Shown here one piece after another: positions 34,008 through 43,091 of a stretch of DNA of 64,000 bases (positions within the stretch are counted from its first letter, which is position 1; each line of letters begins with the position of its first letter). The notes beneath the pieces are model-generated. The model was not told the DNA's origin and did not search any database. It worked only from the letters and a program-made list of their open reading frames with translations. Position numbers and translations under genes: made by a program. This DNA is from Chryseobacterium sp. VAUSW3 (GTDB lineage: Bacteria > Bacteroidota > Bacteroidia > Flavobacteriales > Weeksellaceae), in NCBI RefSeq assembly GCF_002205795.1, contig NZ_NIUY01000004.1, forward strand, positions 1 to 64,000. The letters run 5' to 3'.

Positions 34008-35042
34008 ATGAGGTTTCACCGGCTTACTTTGGTCGCTTCTGTATTTTTAACCGTGGCGATGTCTCTGGTAGCGCTGCTCTTCGAATATTCTAATAGTGTA
34101 GCTTTTCAGAACCAGAATAATTTTTACCTTACGCTATTTGCCTGTGTGGTGCTTATTTTTGTGCTGAATTATGTGATTCTGGATTACCTCTTTAATGTTT
34201 ACGGCAAACGGCAGGTAAAAGAAATTTCGACCATACTTCCCGAAGGAATTAATCCCGATACCGCCAATGAGATGAATCTGCGCGAACTCGGTGAACGGGT
34301 TTCCGAATTCAGCCAGAAAAATGCCACCGAAATGGGAACCATGAAAGAGATGGAAACCTACCGGAAAGAATATATCGGGAATGTATCCCACGAGCTCAAA
34401 ACACCGCTTTTTTCCATTCAGGGTTATGTGGAAACACTTATGGATGGCGGCGTAGAAAATCTGGCCATCCGGGACAAATATCTGGAAAGAATCGATAAAT
34501 CTGTCGAGAGACTCCTTAATATTGTAAAGGATCTGGACATGATCAACCAATACGAATCCGGCGAAATCAAGCTCAATATTTCCAGTTTCGATATTAACAG
34601 TGTTATACGCGAAATCATCGATCTTCTTGACCTGGAAGCGGTACGAAAAGACGCCAGAGTACAGCTGCAGACCGTGTCGCCACAGATTTTTGTGAATGCC
34701 GACAAGCAGAAAATTTCTCAGGTTCTTATCAATTTAATTTCAAATGCCATTCATTACGCCAACCGCGACAAGGCGCAGATTACCATTAAAACCACCATTC
34801 TTAAAAACAAAGTCCTGGTAACAGTAGAGGACAACGGAATGGGAATTAAGCCCGAAGTTTTGCCACGTATTTTCGAAAGATTTTACCGTGTAGAAACCAG
34901 TAGAAACCGCAACGACGGAGGTTCGGGGCTGGGCCTTGCGATCGTAAAGCATATACTGGATGCACATGGCGAAAATATCTCCGTAGAAAGTGTATATTTG
35001 GAAGGTACACGGTTTACTTTTTTACTGGAAAAAAGCAATTAG
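34008..35042 (+). CDS. PhoR-like sensor histidine kinase with minimal sensor
   Basis: The 344-residue protein has two membrane helices (about residues 8-26 and 41-62) with only about 15 residues between them, so there is no extracellular sensor domain. A short linker leads to the DHp domain with His128 in GNVSHELKTPLFSIQGYVE, and an HATPase domain with LINLISNAIHYA, VEDNGMGI and GGSGLGLAIVKHILD. It should autophosphorylate His128 and pass the phosphate to Asp54 of the upstream response regulator. The lack of a sensor implies that it reads a membrane partner, as PhoR does with the Pst system. Confidence 0.9.
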   Translation: MRFHRLTLVASVFLTVAMSLVALLFEYSNSVAFQNQNNFYLTLFACVVLIFVLNYVILDYLFNVYGKRQVKEISTILPEGINPDTANEMNLRELGERVSEFSQKNATEMGTMKEMETYRKEYIGNVSHELKTPLFSIQGYVETLMDGGVENLAIRDKYLERIDKSVERLLNIVKDLDMINQYESGEIKLNISSFDINSVIREIIDLLDLEAVRKDARVQLQTVSPQIFVNADKQKISQVLINLISNAIHYANRDKAQITIKTTILKNKVLVTVEDNGMGIKPEVLPRIFERFYRVETSRNRNDGGSGLGLAIVKHILDAHGENISVESVYLEGTRFTFLLEKSN

Positions 35043-35094
35043 AAAACGCAAAATGTAAGCAAAACTTTTTTAATAAAAACGCTGCGATTTCTTT

Positions 35095-35123
35095 TTTGTC
35101 AAAATGCAATTGTTTTATATTTG
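35095..35123 (+). promoter_or_regulatory. Bacteroidota promoter before the pRiA4b ORF-3-like gene
   Basis: TTTG at 35095-35098 and TATATTTG at 35116-35123 are separated by 17 bases, matching both -33 and -7 consensus elements. The ATG is 44 bases downstream. This is one of the best promoter matches in the window. Confidence 0.65.
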
Positions 35124-35167
35124 TACCCGTAAATTAATTCTAAAATCTATCTAAATTTAAACTAAAA

Positions 35168-35746
35168 ATGGTTTATAAAATCCGTATTATTTTAGATACC
35201 AAAGATGATATCTTCCGCGATGTTGAGATCAAGGATAAACAGAATCTCTGGAATCTGCATTTGGGAATCAAGAGCGCATTTACCCTCATGGGAGAGGATT
35301 TGTCGCTTTTCAATATTCTTGATGAAGAGGGAATGGTGGTTAAAGCGGTGCCGCTGGAAGACATGAGTGACGACGGTGACGGCGAAATAATGTCGGATGT
35401 ATATATCAGCGAAGCCTTCGAAAAAGTAGGAGACAAAGTACATTTCCAGTACGGTTTTATGGATCTTTGGGAGTTCTTCTGCGAGCTGATCGAAATTATC
35501 GACGAGAAGCCTGCCGTAAATTATCCCATCACTGTTTTCCGTTTCGGAAACATGCCGCTGAAAGCACCAAGCAAATCTGGAAAGAAAGCACAGAAAAATT
35601 CAGCAATACCTCTTGTAGATGATTTCGAAAACTTTGGCGACGATTTTAATACCGGTGACTTTGCCGACGAAGACGAAGATTTCGATGATGAAGAAGATGA
35701 CTTCGATGATGATTTCTTTGAAGAAGATGATACTGATGAAGTTTAA
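35168..35746 (+). CDS. Plasmid pRiA4b ORF-3-like protein with acidic tail
   Basis: The 192-residue protein matches the pRiA4b ORF-3 / IS1096 TnpR-like family (YKIRIILDTKDDIFRDVEIKD, then LWNLHLGIKSAF and FQYGFMDLWEFFCELIEI). Its last 45 residues are nearly all Asp and Glu. The family is widespread in chromosomes of Bacteroidota and its role is unknown; the name does not imply that this is a mobile element, and no transposase or inverted ends are present here. It is monocistronic, with its own promoter and terminator. Confidence 0.85.
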   Translation: MVYKIRIILDTKDDIFRDVEIKDKQNLWNLHLGIKSAFTLMGEDLSLFNILDEEGMVVKAVPLEDMSDDGDGEIMSDVYISEAFEKVGDKVHFQYGFMDLWEFFCELIEIIDEKPAVNYPITVFRFGNMPLKAPSKSGKKAQKNSAIPLVDDFENFGDDFNTGDFADEDEDFDDEEDDFDDDFFEEDDTDEV

Positions 35747-35752
35747 AAATAC

Positions 35753-35777
35753 AACCCCGGAATTCCCGGGGTTTTTT
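35753..35777 (+). terminator. Rho-independent terminator
   Basis: AACCCCGG (35753-35760) pairs with CCGGGGTT (35766-35773) around AATTC, followed by T to 35777. It ends the acidic-tail protein gene. Confidence 0.88.
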
Positions 35778-35844
35778 AATGACTTTTAACATTCAGTTCC
35801 TTCAAAAGATTACTTCCGCAACCCGAATTTAATAAAAAAACCAG

Positions 35845-35852
35845 TATATTTG
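35845..35852 (+). promoter_or_regulatory. -7 promoter element for the GH13 gene
   Basis: TATATTTG is an exact match to TAnnTTTG, 16 bases before the ATG. A -33 TTTG is not seen at the usual distance. Confidence 0.5.
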
Positions 35853-35868
35853 CTAGCAAATCATCAGC

Positions 35869-37221
35869 ATGAAAAAACTCATACTTTTAGCAATCATAGG
35901 ACTGGGAATCGCATCCTGTACCACACAAAAATCTACAACAATGAACGAGTTGCCCAGCGAATGGAAACACACCACAAATATTTACGAAGTTAATATAAGA
36001 CAATATACCGAAGAGGGCACCTTCCGCGCATTCGAAAAAGAAATGCCGCGACTGAAAGAAATGGGAGTAAAAACGCTTTGGTTTATGCCTATCACTCCAA
36101 TTGCTCAGAAAAATAAAAAAGGACCTTTAGGAAGCCAGTATGCAGCACAGGATTATACGGCGATCAATCCGGAATTCGGCACGATGGAGGATTTCAAGCA
36201 CATGGTAAACGAAGCGCACAAAATGGGTTTCAAAGTCATCATCGACTGGGTAGCCAACCACACCGGCTGGGATCATGTATGGACCAAAACAAACCCTGAG
36301 TTTTATTTAAAAGATCCAAAAACAAACGATTTCCAGCTTGCTTCCGGAATGGATGATATCATCGAACTCGATTACAGCAATCCGCAGATGAGATTGGCCA
36401 TGATCGAAGCCATGAAATTTTGGGTGCGTGAAACCAATATCGACGGGTTCCGTTGCGATTTGGCAGCCTGGGTAGAAGTGGATTTCTGGCAGCAGGCAAG
36501 ACCTGAGGTTGAGAAAGTGAAACCGTTATTCTGGTTAGGCGAATTCGATGAACTCGATAATCCAGATTACGGTAAAGTGTTTGATGCAAGTTACATCTGG
36601 AACTGGATGCACAAAACCAAAGATTATAACGAAGACAAGGCTTCTTTCGGCGATTTAAAAAATCTACTCGGAAGATATACCGCAATTGGCGACAATTCCA
36701 TGCGCGCCTGGTTTACTTCCAACCACGACGAAAACACCTGGAACGGAACCGAGTATGAAAAATATGGTCTACTTGCAAAACCTCTAGCGGTATTTTCAGT
36801 TACATGGAACGGTGTTCCCTTGATCTACAACGGTCAGGAACTTCCTTTAAAAAGCAAGAGACTGGAGTTTTTTACCAAAGATCCAATTCCATGGAACGGA
36901 ACGTATGAACTTCACGATTTTTATAAAACATTGTTGAATCTAAAGTCGAGCAATCCTGCTTTACGCGGTGGCGATCCGGAAGCAAAAACTATTGCCCTGC
37001 GCACTTCTGCAGATGATAAAGTAATGGCTTACCTCAGAAAAAACGGAAAAGATGAGGTTTTAACCGTGCTGAACATGTCTAAAGAAGCAGTAACATTCCA
37101 GATTACCGATGACAAAGTGGCGGGCGTTTACAAAGATATTTTCGAAAAGAAAACAAGAGATTTTTCACAGGACAAAGGTTTTGTGCTGAACGCTGGCGGT
37201 TACGCCGTATTCGAAAAATAA
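35869..37221 (+). CDS. GH13 alpha-amylase-family lipoprotein
   Basis: The 450-residue protein has a lipobox (LGIASC, Cys17) and a compact GH13 barrel. Catalytic residues are the nucleophile Asp197 (GFRCDLA), the acid/base Glu225 (LGEFDE) and the third Asp287 (TSNHDEN); the first conserved region is VIIDWVANHTGWDH. A short C-terminal beta domain ends in GGYAVFEK. It should hydrolyse alpha-1,4 glucans or oligosaccharides at the periplasm or outer membrane. No sus-type genes surround it, so its glucan source is not shown. The family is secure; exact linkage specificity is not. Confidence 0.9.
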   Translation: MKKLILLAIIGLGIASCTTQKSTTMNELPSEWKHTTNIYEVNIRQYTEEGTFRAFEKEMPRLKEMGVKTLWFMPITPIAQKNKKGPLGSQYAAQDYTAINPEFGTMEDFKHMVNEAHKMGFKVIIDWVANHTGWDHVWTKTNPEFYLKDPKTNDFQLASGMDDIIELDYSNPQMRLAMIEAMKFWVRETNIDGFRCDLAAWVEVDFWQQARPEVEKVKPLFWLGEFDELDNPDYGKVFDASYIWNWMHKTKDYNEDKASFGDLKNLLGRYTAIGDNSMRAWFTSNHDENTWNGTEYEKYGLLAKPLAVFSVTWNGVPLIYNGQELPLKSKRLEFFTKDPIPWNGTYELHDFYKTLLNLKSSNPALRGGDPEAKTIALRTSADDKVMAYLRKNGKDEVLTVLNMSKEAVTFQITDDKVAGVYKDIFEKKTRDFSQDKGFVLNAGGYAVFEK

Positions 37222-37250
37222 TCATCAGTTCATAGTAATGATGAATGAAA

Positions 37251-37272
37251 ACGGGCGTTAGCCCGTTTTTTT
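37251..37272 (+). terminator. Rho-independent terminator of the GH13 gene
   Basis: ACGGGC (37251-37256) pairs with GCCCGT (37261-37266) around GTTA, followed by further T to 37272. Confidence 0.85.
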
Positions 37273-37311
37273 AAATTCAGTGGTAAGGCTTTAGCTAAAA
37301 TTAAGATAATC

Positions 37312-37752
37312 ATGAATAAATCCGAGATCCTTCAAATCATCCGCGGGAAATTATCAGAGAAAACTGATTATTTAGAACATCTGATTTCCGAAACCCGCGC
37401 CGCCAACAACGAAACCAAAAGTTCTATGGGCGATAAGTATGAAACCTCACGCGAGATGGTGCAGCAGGAAATTAATAACCTTCAGGTTCAGCTTAATGAA
37501 AATTTAAAAGCACTGAATTCTTTAAAATTAATCAACACCAACCAACATTCGGTTATTGGTTTGGGTTCGCTGCTTGAAACTGAAAAAGGCTTTTTTTATA
37601 TTGCGGTTTCTTTGGGAGAAATCAGGTTTCACGAAAAGAAGCTTTTTGTAATTTCTACCGAAAGCCCTCTGGCTAAAGCAATGCAGGGAAAAAGCAAAGG
37701 AGACGAATTTATTCTGAATAATTTAAAGCAAAGCATCATCAATCTTTGGTGA
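37312..37752 (+). CDS. GreA/GreB-like C-terminal domain protein with coiled coil
   Basis: The 146-residue protein begins with a helical, charged region (residues 1-75, probably a coiled-coil pair) and ends with a domain resembling the GreA/GreB FKBP-like C terminus: [20 protein letters not shown], then [21 protein letters not shown]. Gre factors enter the RNA polymerase secondary channel through an acidic coiled-coil tip to stimulate transcript cleavage. Here the tip acidic pair is not evident, so function is uncertain and it may be a polymerase-binding regulator. It has no signal peptide and lies 50 bases before thyA. Confidence 0.72.
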   Translation: MNKSEILQIIRGKLSEKTDYLEHLISETRAANNETKSSMGDKYETSREMVQQEINNLQVQLNENLKALNSLKLINTNQHSVIGLGSLLETEKGFFYIAVSLGEIRFHEKKLFVISTESPLAKAMQGKSKGDEFILNNLKQSIINLW

Positions 37753-37761
37753 AAATTTGCG

Positions 37762-37769
37762 TATTTTTG
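37762..37769 (+). promoter_or_regulatory. -7 promoter element for thyA
   Basis: TATTTTTG matches TAnnTTTG and lies 34 bases before the thyA ATG. A TTTG at 37745-37748 is only 13 bases upstream, shorter than usual spacing. Confidence 0.42.
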
Positions 37770-37802
37770 AAACATACATATTGCTTAAATTTTCTCCTAA
37801 AA

Positions 37803-38597
37803 ATGCAAAACTATCACGATCTTCTCCAGCATATTCTAGATAACGGAACCGATAAAACCGACAGAACCGGCACCGGCACCCGAAGTGTTTTCGGATATCA
37901 GCTGCGGTACAACTTATCTGAAGGTTTTCCGCTCGTGACCACCAAAAAAGTCCATTTAAAATCAATAATTTACGAGCTGCTGTGGTTTCTGAATGGCGAT
38001 ACCAATATTAAATATCTTACCGATAACGGTGTATCGATCTGGAACGAATGGGCCGATGAAAACGGTGATCTTGGACCTGTGTATGGAGCACAGTGGAGGA
38101 GCTGGGCCGGCGCAGACGGAAAAATTGTCGATCAGATTTCGGAGGTCATCGATCAGATTAAAAAAAATCCGGATTCCAGAAGACTAATTGTATCTGCCTG
38201 GAATGTGGCTGAAATTCCCAATATGGCGTTAGCGCCTTGTCATGCGATGTTTCAGTTTTATGTTGCCGATGGAAAACTGTCGCTTCAGCTGTACCAGAGA
38301 AGTGCCGACGTCTTCCTGGGAGTTCCGTTTAATATTGCAAGTTATGCATTGCTCTTGATGATGGTTGCGCAGGTTTGTGATTTAGAAGTGGGCGATTATG
38401 TACATACTTTCGGCGATGTACATATTTACAACAATCATTTCGAGCAGGTGAAAAAACAGCTTTCAAGAACTCCAAAAGCTTTACCAACAATGAAACTTAA
38501 TCCGGAGATCAAAGATATTTTTGATTTCGGTTTTGAAGACTTCACACTTGAAAATTACGAACCGTATCCCGGAATTAAGGCGCCGGTTGCGGTTTAA
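37803..38597 (+). CDS. thyA: Thymidylate synthase
   Basis: The 264-residue enzyme converts dUMP to dTMP using methylene-tetrahydrofolate. The length is the same as E. coli ThyA and the nucleophile Cys146 in [12 protein letters not shown] has the same number. RTGTGT (21-26), [31 protein letters not shown] and HIYNNH are all present. The ATG at 37803 is the start (MQNYHDLL); a longer frame from 37746 adds 19 unconserved residues and would begin upstream of the probable promoter. A terminator follows. Confidence 0.97.
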   Translation: MQNYHDLLQHILDNGTDKTDRTGTGTRSVFGYQLRYNLSEGFPLVTTKKVHLKSIIYELLWFLNGDTNIKYLTDNGVSIWNEWADENGDLGPVYGAQWRSWAGADGKIVDQISEVIDQIKKNPDSRRLIVSAWNVAEIPNMALAPCHAMFQFYVADGKLSLQLYQRSADVFLGVPFNIASYALLLMMVAQVCDLEVGDYVHTFGDVHIYNNHFEQVKKQLSRTPKALPTMKLNPEIKDIFDFGFEDFTLENYEPYPGIKAPVAV

Positions 38598-38613
38598 GAA
38601 TTATTCAAAGTTT

Positions 38614-38643
38614 AAAGTGGAGCAGCAGGCTTCACTTTTTTTG
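38614..38643 (+). terminator. Rho-independent terminator of thyA
   Basis: AAAGTGGAGC (38614-38623) pairs with GCTTCACTTT (38629-38638) around AGCAG, with one G-T pair, followed by a T-run. Confidence 0.82.
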
Positions 38644-38711
38644 TAACTTTCATTCAGAAAATGTGACCTATCATTTTTAAATTTTACACCGAAAAAATCT
38701 TTCAAAATATT

Positions 38712-41222
38712 ATGAAGAAAATATTTATCGCAGCTTTGTTTCTTGGTACGTTATTCAGTTCCAACGCCATTTTTGCACAAACCGAAACTTCGGGCAGAAC
38801 CGAATATCGACAAACCCACACTAAGTCTACAGAACTTAAGCATACCAAACTCAAAGTAAATTTCGATTATGCCAAAGAGCAGATGAATGGGGAAGAATGG
38901 TTAACTGCCAGTCCGCATTTCTATCCTTCGGATTCCCTGATTCTGGATGCAAAAGCGATGCTTATCCACGAGGTTGCTTTGGATAAAAACGGAGCCAAAA
39001 CTCCATTGAAGTACGCGTACAAAGACGATATGCTAAGAATCACTTTAGATAAAACCTATACCCGAAACCAGGATTATACGGTTTACATTAAATATACAGC
39101 ACGTCCCAACGAAGTGAAAGACAAAGGTAGCGCAGCAATTACAGACGCGAAAGGTCTTTATTTTGTTAACGCACAGGGAAAAGACGCTGATAAACCTACC
39201 CAAATCTGGACGCAGGGCGAAACAGAGGCTAGCTCCGCATGGTTCCCCACCATCGACAAACCCAACCAGAAAACCACTCAGGAAATTTATATGACCGTGC
39301 CCGATAAATATGTCACTTTATCCAACGGATTAATGAAATCGTCGGTTAAGGAAGGCAACGGACTGCGTACCGATCACTGGGTGATGGATAAGAAACACGC
39401 ACCCTATTTGTTCTTCATGGGAGTGGGAGATTATGCCGTGGTGAAAGATAAATGGAGAAATATTCCGGTAGATTATTATGTTGAAAAAGAATATGAAGCG
39501 TACGCGAAACAGATTTTCGGAAACACGCCGGAAATGTTGGAATTCTTTTCTAAAAAACTGAATTACGATTATCCGTGGTCCAAATATGCGCAGATTACCG
39601 CCAGAGACTATGTTTCCGGTGCGATGGAAAATACCACTGCAGTTCTTCACCAGGAATCTGCCCAGCAAAAACCTGGCGACCTGATCGACGAAAACCGCTG
39701 GGAAGATGTAATCTCGCACGAACTGTTTCACCACTGGTTTGGCGATCTGGTAACCACCGAAAGCTGGAGCAACCTTACCGTAAACGAATCTTTCGCCAAC
39801 TATTCCGAATATCTTTGGAACGAATATAAATATGGAAAAGATTTCGCAGATTATACGTTGATGAAGGCTGCTGAAGGTTATTTCCGCGATCCTTCCAATG
39901 TTACCAAAGATTTGGTAAGGTTTAATTACCATCACAAAGAAGATATGTTCGATGCGGTTTCATACAATAAAGGCGGCTCTATTCTTCACATGTTGAGAAA
40001 TTATCTTGGTGACGAAGCGTTTTGGGCCGGAATGCACGATTATCTGAAAACCAATGAATACGGCACTGGCGAAGCGCATCAGTTCCGTCTGTCGCTCGAA
40101 AAAGTTTCGGGTAAAGACCTGAACTGGTTCTTCAATCAGTGGTACTTCAACAGCGGACACCCGAAAGTTTCTTACACCACAACCTTTGAACCGGTGAAAA
40201 AAGAAGTGAAAATTACAGTGAGTCAGGACCAGTTGGGCGGTAATTTCCAGTTTCCGTTGGCACTTGATATCTACGAAAACGGAAAACCTGCCAGAAAAAA
40301 TGTTTGGGTTTCTGCGAAAGATAAAAATGTTTTCACCTTCCCGGTTTCCAAAAACCCCGATTTCATCAATCTGAATGCTGATGGCGTACTACTGGGAGAA
40401 TTTACTGGCGAGAAAACATCGGAGCAGTATTTTGCACAGTATTCGAATTCCAAGGAATTTTTGAGCCGTTACAAAGCGGTAGAGCATGCTGCAGAGAATA
40501 AAGGCGCCAATCCTGCGGCACTGAAAATTTTGGTGGCAGCTTTGAAAGATTCCAATTTCAGAATCAGAATGAAAGCGTTGAGTGGATTAGATTTATCAAA
40601 ACCTGATCAGGCAAAAGCAGCGTTGGCAACAGTGGAAAAAATGGCTTCCGAAGATCCGAAAACTTTGGTTCAGGCAGCAGCGATCTCAGCACTGGCAAAA
40701 ACAAAAGACAAAAAATATCTCCCAGTTTTTGAAAAGGGCATGAATGCAGTTTCCAATGCGGTAAAGGGCAGTTCACTTTCCGGGATTGCAGCGGTTGATC
40801 CTTCAAAAGTCGCGACTTTGGCCAGCAGCATTGATCTTGATGGAGCAAGTGAAGATTTAATTGCAGAACTTTTACCCATTATTGTGAAAAACAAAATTGA
40901 AAAGCAAATGCCTGCGATTGCTTCTACGGCAGCTTTTTATCCGTTTTTGAAATTTCAGAATCCTGAATTGGGAGCCGCTGCCGAAGATGGCTATAACTGG
41001 ATCATGAGTTCCGATAACCTGAAAGCGACTGAAAATGTTACCAAAATATTAACTCAGGTAAAAGGCCAGCTCGGTAATAATCCGCAGGCAAAAATGATGA
41101 TTGTTCAGATTCTGAAAGAAGGTCTGGCTAAAAAAATGGCTGTGTTGAAGGCAAATCCTGCCAGCCCGACCATCAATCAGCAGATCGATTTGATTAATAA
41201 AACGATTGAAGCTTACAAATAA
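38712..41222 (+). CDS. M1-family aminopeptidase, secreted
   Basis: The 836-residue protein has a signal peptide (IFIAALFLGTLFSSNAIFAQ), an N-terminal beta domain, the exopeptidase motif SGAMEN, the zinc site HELFHH (His336, Glu337, His340) with the third ligand Glu359 in NESFANY, and a C-terminal HEAT-like helical domain of about 270 residues. It should cleave N-terminal residues from peptides in the periplasm, complementing the S9 peptidase encoded at 15-17 kb. Length and order are normal for gluzincin M1 enzymes of Bacteroidota. It forms its own unit. Confidence 0.93.
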   Translation: MKKIFIAALFLGTLFSSNAIFAQTETSGRTEYRQTHTKSTELKHTKLKVNFDYAKEQMNGEEWLTASPHFYPSDSLILDAKAMLIHEVALDKNGAKTPLKYAYKDDMLRITLDKTYTRNQDYTVYIKYTARPNEVKDKGSAAITDAKGLYFVNAQGKDADKPTQIWTQGETEASSAWFPTIDKPNQKTTQEIYMTVPDKYVTLSNGLMKSSVKEGNGLRTDHWVMDKKHAPYLFFMGVGDYAVVKDKWRNIPVDYYVEKEYEAYAKQIFGNTPEMLEFFSKKLNYDYPWSKYAQITARDYVSGAMENTTAVLHQESAQQKPGDLIDENRWEDVISHELFHHWFGDLVTTESWSNLTVNESFANYSEYLWNEYKYGKDFADYTLMKAAEGYFRDPSNVTKDLVRFNYHHKEDMFDAVSYNKGGSILHMLRNYLGDEAFWAGMHDYLKTNEYGTGEAHQFRLSLEKVSGKDLNWFFNQWYFNSGHPKVSYTTTFEPVKKEVKITVSQDQLGGNFQFPLALDIYENGKPARKNVWVSAKDKNVFTFPVSKNPDFINLNADGVLLGEFTGEKTSEQYFAQYSNSKEFLSRYKAVEHAAENKGANPAALKILVAALKDSNFRIRMKALSGLDLSKPDQAKAALATVEKMASEDPKTLVQAAAISALAKTKDKKYLPVFEKGMNAVSNAVKGSSLSGIAAVDPSKVATLASSIDLDGASEDLIAELLPIIVKNKIEKQMPAIASTAAFYPFLKFQNPELGAAAEDGYNWIMSSDNLKATENVTKILTQVKGQLGNNPQAKMMIVQILKEGLAKKMAVLKANPASPTINQQIDLINKTIEAYK

Positions 41223-41246
41223 ACTTATTTATAGTGTTAAAATTTT

Positions 41247-41274
41247 TGCCGGAGCAGCAGTTCCGGCATTTTTT
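41247..41274 (+). terminator. Rho-independent terminator of the M1 aminopeptidase gene
   Basis: TGCCGGA (41247-41253) pairs with TCCGGCA (41262-41268), followed by TTTTTT. Confidence 0.85.
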
Positions 41275-41323
41275 ATTTTCTGATGGAAGATAATTTTCGG
41301 AGATTTGTATAAAATTAAGCAGT

Positions 41324-42649
41324 ATGATTTATGGTATTGAAGCGGCAAGCTTCCACGTTCCTTCCCTTTATTTAGAAATTAAAGATTTAGCAGAAAAAAG
41401 AAACATTGAGCCCGCGAAACTCGAGAAAGGTTTGGGCTTACACAAAATGGCTTTTCCGGATGTGCATGAAGATGCAGCAACTTTTGCTGCGGAAGCTTTA
41501 CTGAAACTGATTAAAGATTACAACCTCAATCCAAAAGAAATTTCCCGCATTTATCTCGGTACCGAAAGTGCCCTGGATGCAGCAAAACCTACCGCAACCT
41601 ATGCGATGCAAATGGTGGAAGCAGTTCTGGAAAAGGACTTCGGAGCAAGATGTTTCAAAAACTGTGATGTGGTTGATATGACGTTCGCTTGTGTAGGCGC
41701 TGTGGACGCTTTGCAGAACTGCCTGGATTTCTGCCGTGCAAATCCTGGTAAAAAAGCTGTGGTAATCGCATCAGATTATGCAAAATATGAGCTGGAAAGC
41801 TCGGGCGAATATACCCAGGGTGGAGGCGCGGTTGCAGTTCTTTTGTCCAATAATCCTCGACTTTTGGAAATTGAAAATGTGTACGGTGTAGCCACAGAAA
41901 GTGTTTTCGATTTCTTTAAACCAAGAAGGGCAGCGTTGAAATCTGATCTGAAATCTGCCGCAACATCCATGCCCGATAAAATTGAAATTTTTACTGACGA
42001 ACCGGTTTTTGATGGGCAATATTCCAACCAGTGTTATCAGGACAGAATTCGCGAAGCTTACGAACATTACAAAGAGCAAACAGGACTCGAAAAACCTTAT
42101 GAAAACTGGCGTTACCTAATTTTCCATTTACCCTATGCGTTTCACGGGAAAAGAGTTTTTACCGAACTTTTCAGCCTCGAGAACAATCTTCCGTACGGAA
42201 CTCCCGACGAGCAGAAAGCTGTTGCGAAATCCGAAGAATATTTAAGCTTCATCAAACGAAAAATAGAGCCTTCGCAGCGTGCATCATCCGAAGTGGGCAA
42301 TATGTATACTGCCTCTGTTTTCATGGCGTTGCTTTCGGCGATGCAGGTGAGTTATGATAATCATGAAGATTTGGAGGGTCAGAAAATCGGTTTTTTAGCG
42401 TACGGAAGTGGTTCGAAAGCGAAGGTTTTTGCAGGTAAAGTGGGGCAGTCCTGGAGAAATGTAGTTGAAAAATGGAATATTTTTGAAAACTTAAAAAACA
42501 GAACTTCCATCAATTTTGAAACCTACGAAAAACTTCACCGAAAACAACTTGAATCCTCGGTGAATCTACATTATCAAGGTTTTGGATTGAGTCGGATTGA
42601 AACGGAAAATCCAGTGTCGGTCGGAGCACGATATTACGATTACCGATAA
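41324..42649 (+). CDS. mvaS: Hydroxymethylglutaryl-CoA synthase
   Basis: The 441-residue enzyme condenses acetyl-CoA with acetoacetyl-CoA to HMG-CoA, the entry step of the mevalonate isoprenoid pathway. The nucleophile is Cys123 in DMTFACVGAVDAL; GTESALDAAKPTATY (80-94) and IFHLPYAFHGKR (catalytic His region) are also present, with GFLAYGSGSKAKVF near the end. Flavobacteria use the mevalonate route, which fits. It stands alone here; the remaining mva genes are not in the window. Confidence 0.94.
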   Translation: MIYGIEAASFHVPSLYLEIKDLAEKRNIEPAKLEKGLGLHKMAFPDVHEDAATFAAEALLKLIKDYNLNPKEISRIYLGTESALDAAKPTATYAMQMVEAVLEKDFGARCFKNCDVVDMTFACVGAVDALQNCLDFCRANPGKKAVVIASDYAKYELESSGEYTQGGGAVAVLLSNNPRLLEIENVYGVATESVFDFFKPRRAALKSDLKSAATSMPDKIEIFTDEPVFDGQYSNQCYQDRIREAYEHYKEQTGLEKPYENWRYLIFHLPYAFHGKRVFTELFSLENNLPYGTPDEQKAVAKSEEYLSFIKRKIEPSQRASSEVGNMYTASVFMALLSAMQVSYDNHEDLEGQKIGFLAYGSGSKAKVFAGKVGQSWRNVVEKWNIFENLKNRTSINFETYEKLHRKQLESSVNLHYQGFGLSRIETENPVSVGARYYDYR

Positions 42650-42661
42650 AATTTTATAAAA

Positions 42662-42688
42662 AAAGCTGTTCCAAAAGGAGCAGCTTTT
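42662..42688. terminator. Terminator between mvaS and the DUF2200 gene
   Basis: AAAGCTGTTCC (42662-42672) pairs with GGAGCAGCTTT (42677-42687) around AAAA, with one G-T pair, and A/T runs on both sides. It lies between convergent genes and could end both transcripts. Confidence 0.72.
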
Positions 42689-42702
42689 AAATTTATAAAT
42701 AC

Positions 42703-43068
42703 TTATTCTTTACGGAGAATTTTCTCCATTTTCCTGCCTTTTGCAAGTTCATCAACCAGTTTATCAAGATATCTTGCCTGACGTGTAACAGGATTTTCGA
42801 GGTCTTCGATTCTGTAACCGCAAATCATACCCGTTATCAGATGGGCGTTGGGATTTAGTTTTGCAAGGTTGAAAAACTCTTGGAAAGTCGCTTTTTCTTC
42901 AATAAGTTCCTGAATTTTTTCTTCGTTGTATCCCGTCAGCCATTCGATAACCTGATGAAGTTCGGCTTTTGTTCGGTTCTTATTTTCCACTTTCGTTACA
43001 TAATGGGGGTACACCGATGCGAAGATCATATTCGCGATTTTTGCGTTGTGCTCTGGCGTGGTTTTCAT
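42703..43068 (-). CDS. DUF2200-family protein
   Basis: The 121-residue protein matches DUF2200 along its whole length (IANMIFASVYPHYVTKVENKN, ELHQVIEWLTGYNEE, NAHLITGMICGYRIEDLENP, TRQARYLDKLVDELAKG). It is a small helical cytoplasmic protein of unknown role. It stands alone, 23 bases after the upstream lipoprotein gene on the same strand, so the two may share a transcript. Confidence 0.88.
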   Translation of the reverse strand: MKTTPEHNAKIANMIFASVYPHYVTKVENKNRTKAELHQVIEWLTGYNEEKIQELIEEKATFQEFFNLAKLNPNAHLITGMICGYRIEDLENPVTRQARYLDKLVDELAKGRKMEKILRKE

Positions 43069-43091
43069 TTGTGGATGATTTTAAAATGAAA

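Noticed and set aside
35168-35746. IS1096/pRiA4b-related gene as evidence of a mobile element
   Set aside because: The family name comes from its first sightings; there is no transposase, inverted ends or target duplication here, and the gene has its own promoter and terminator.
39330-39935. 201-residue open frame on the minus strand
   Set aside because: It is antisense to the M1 aminopeptidase zinc-site region and has no recognisable domain.
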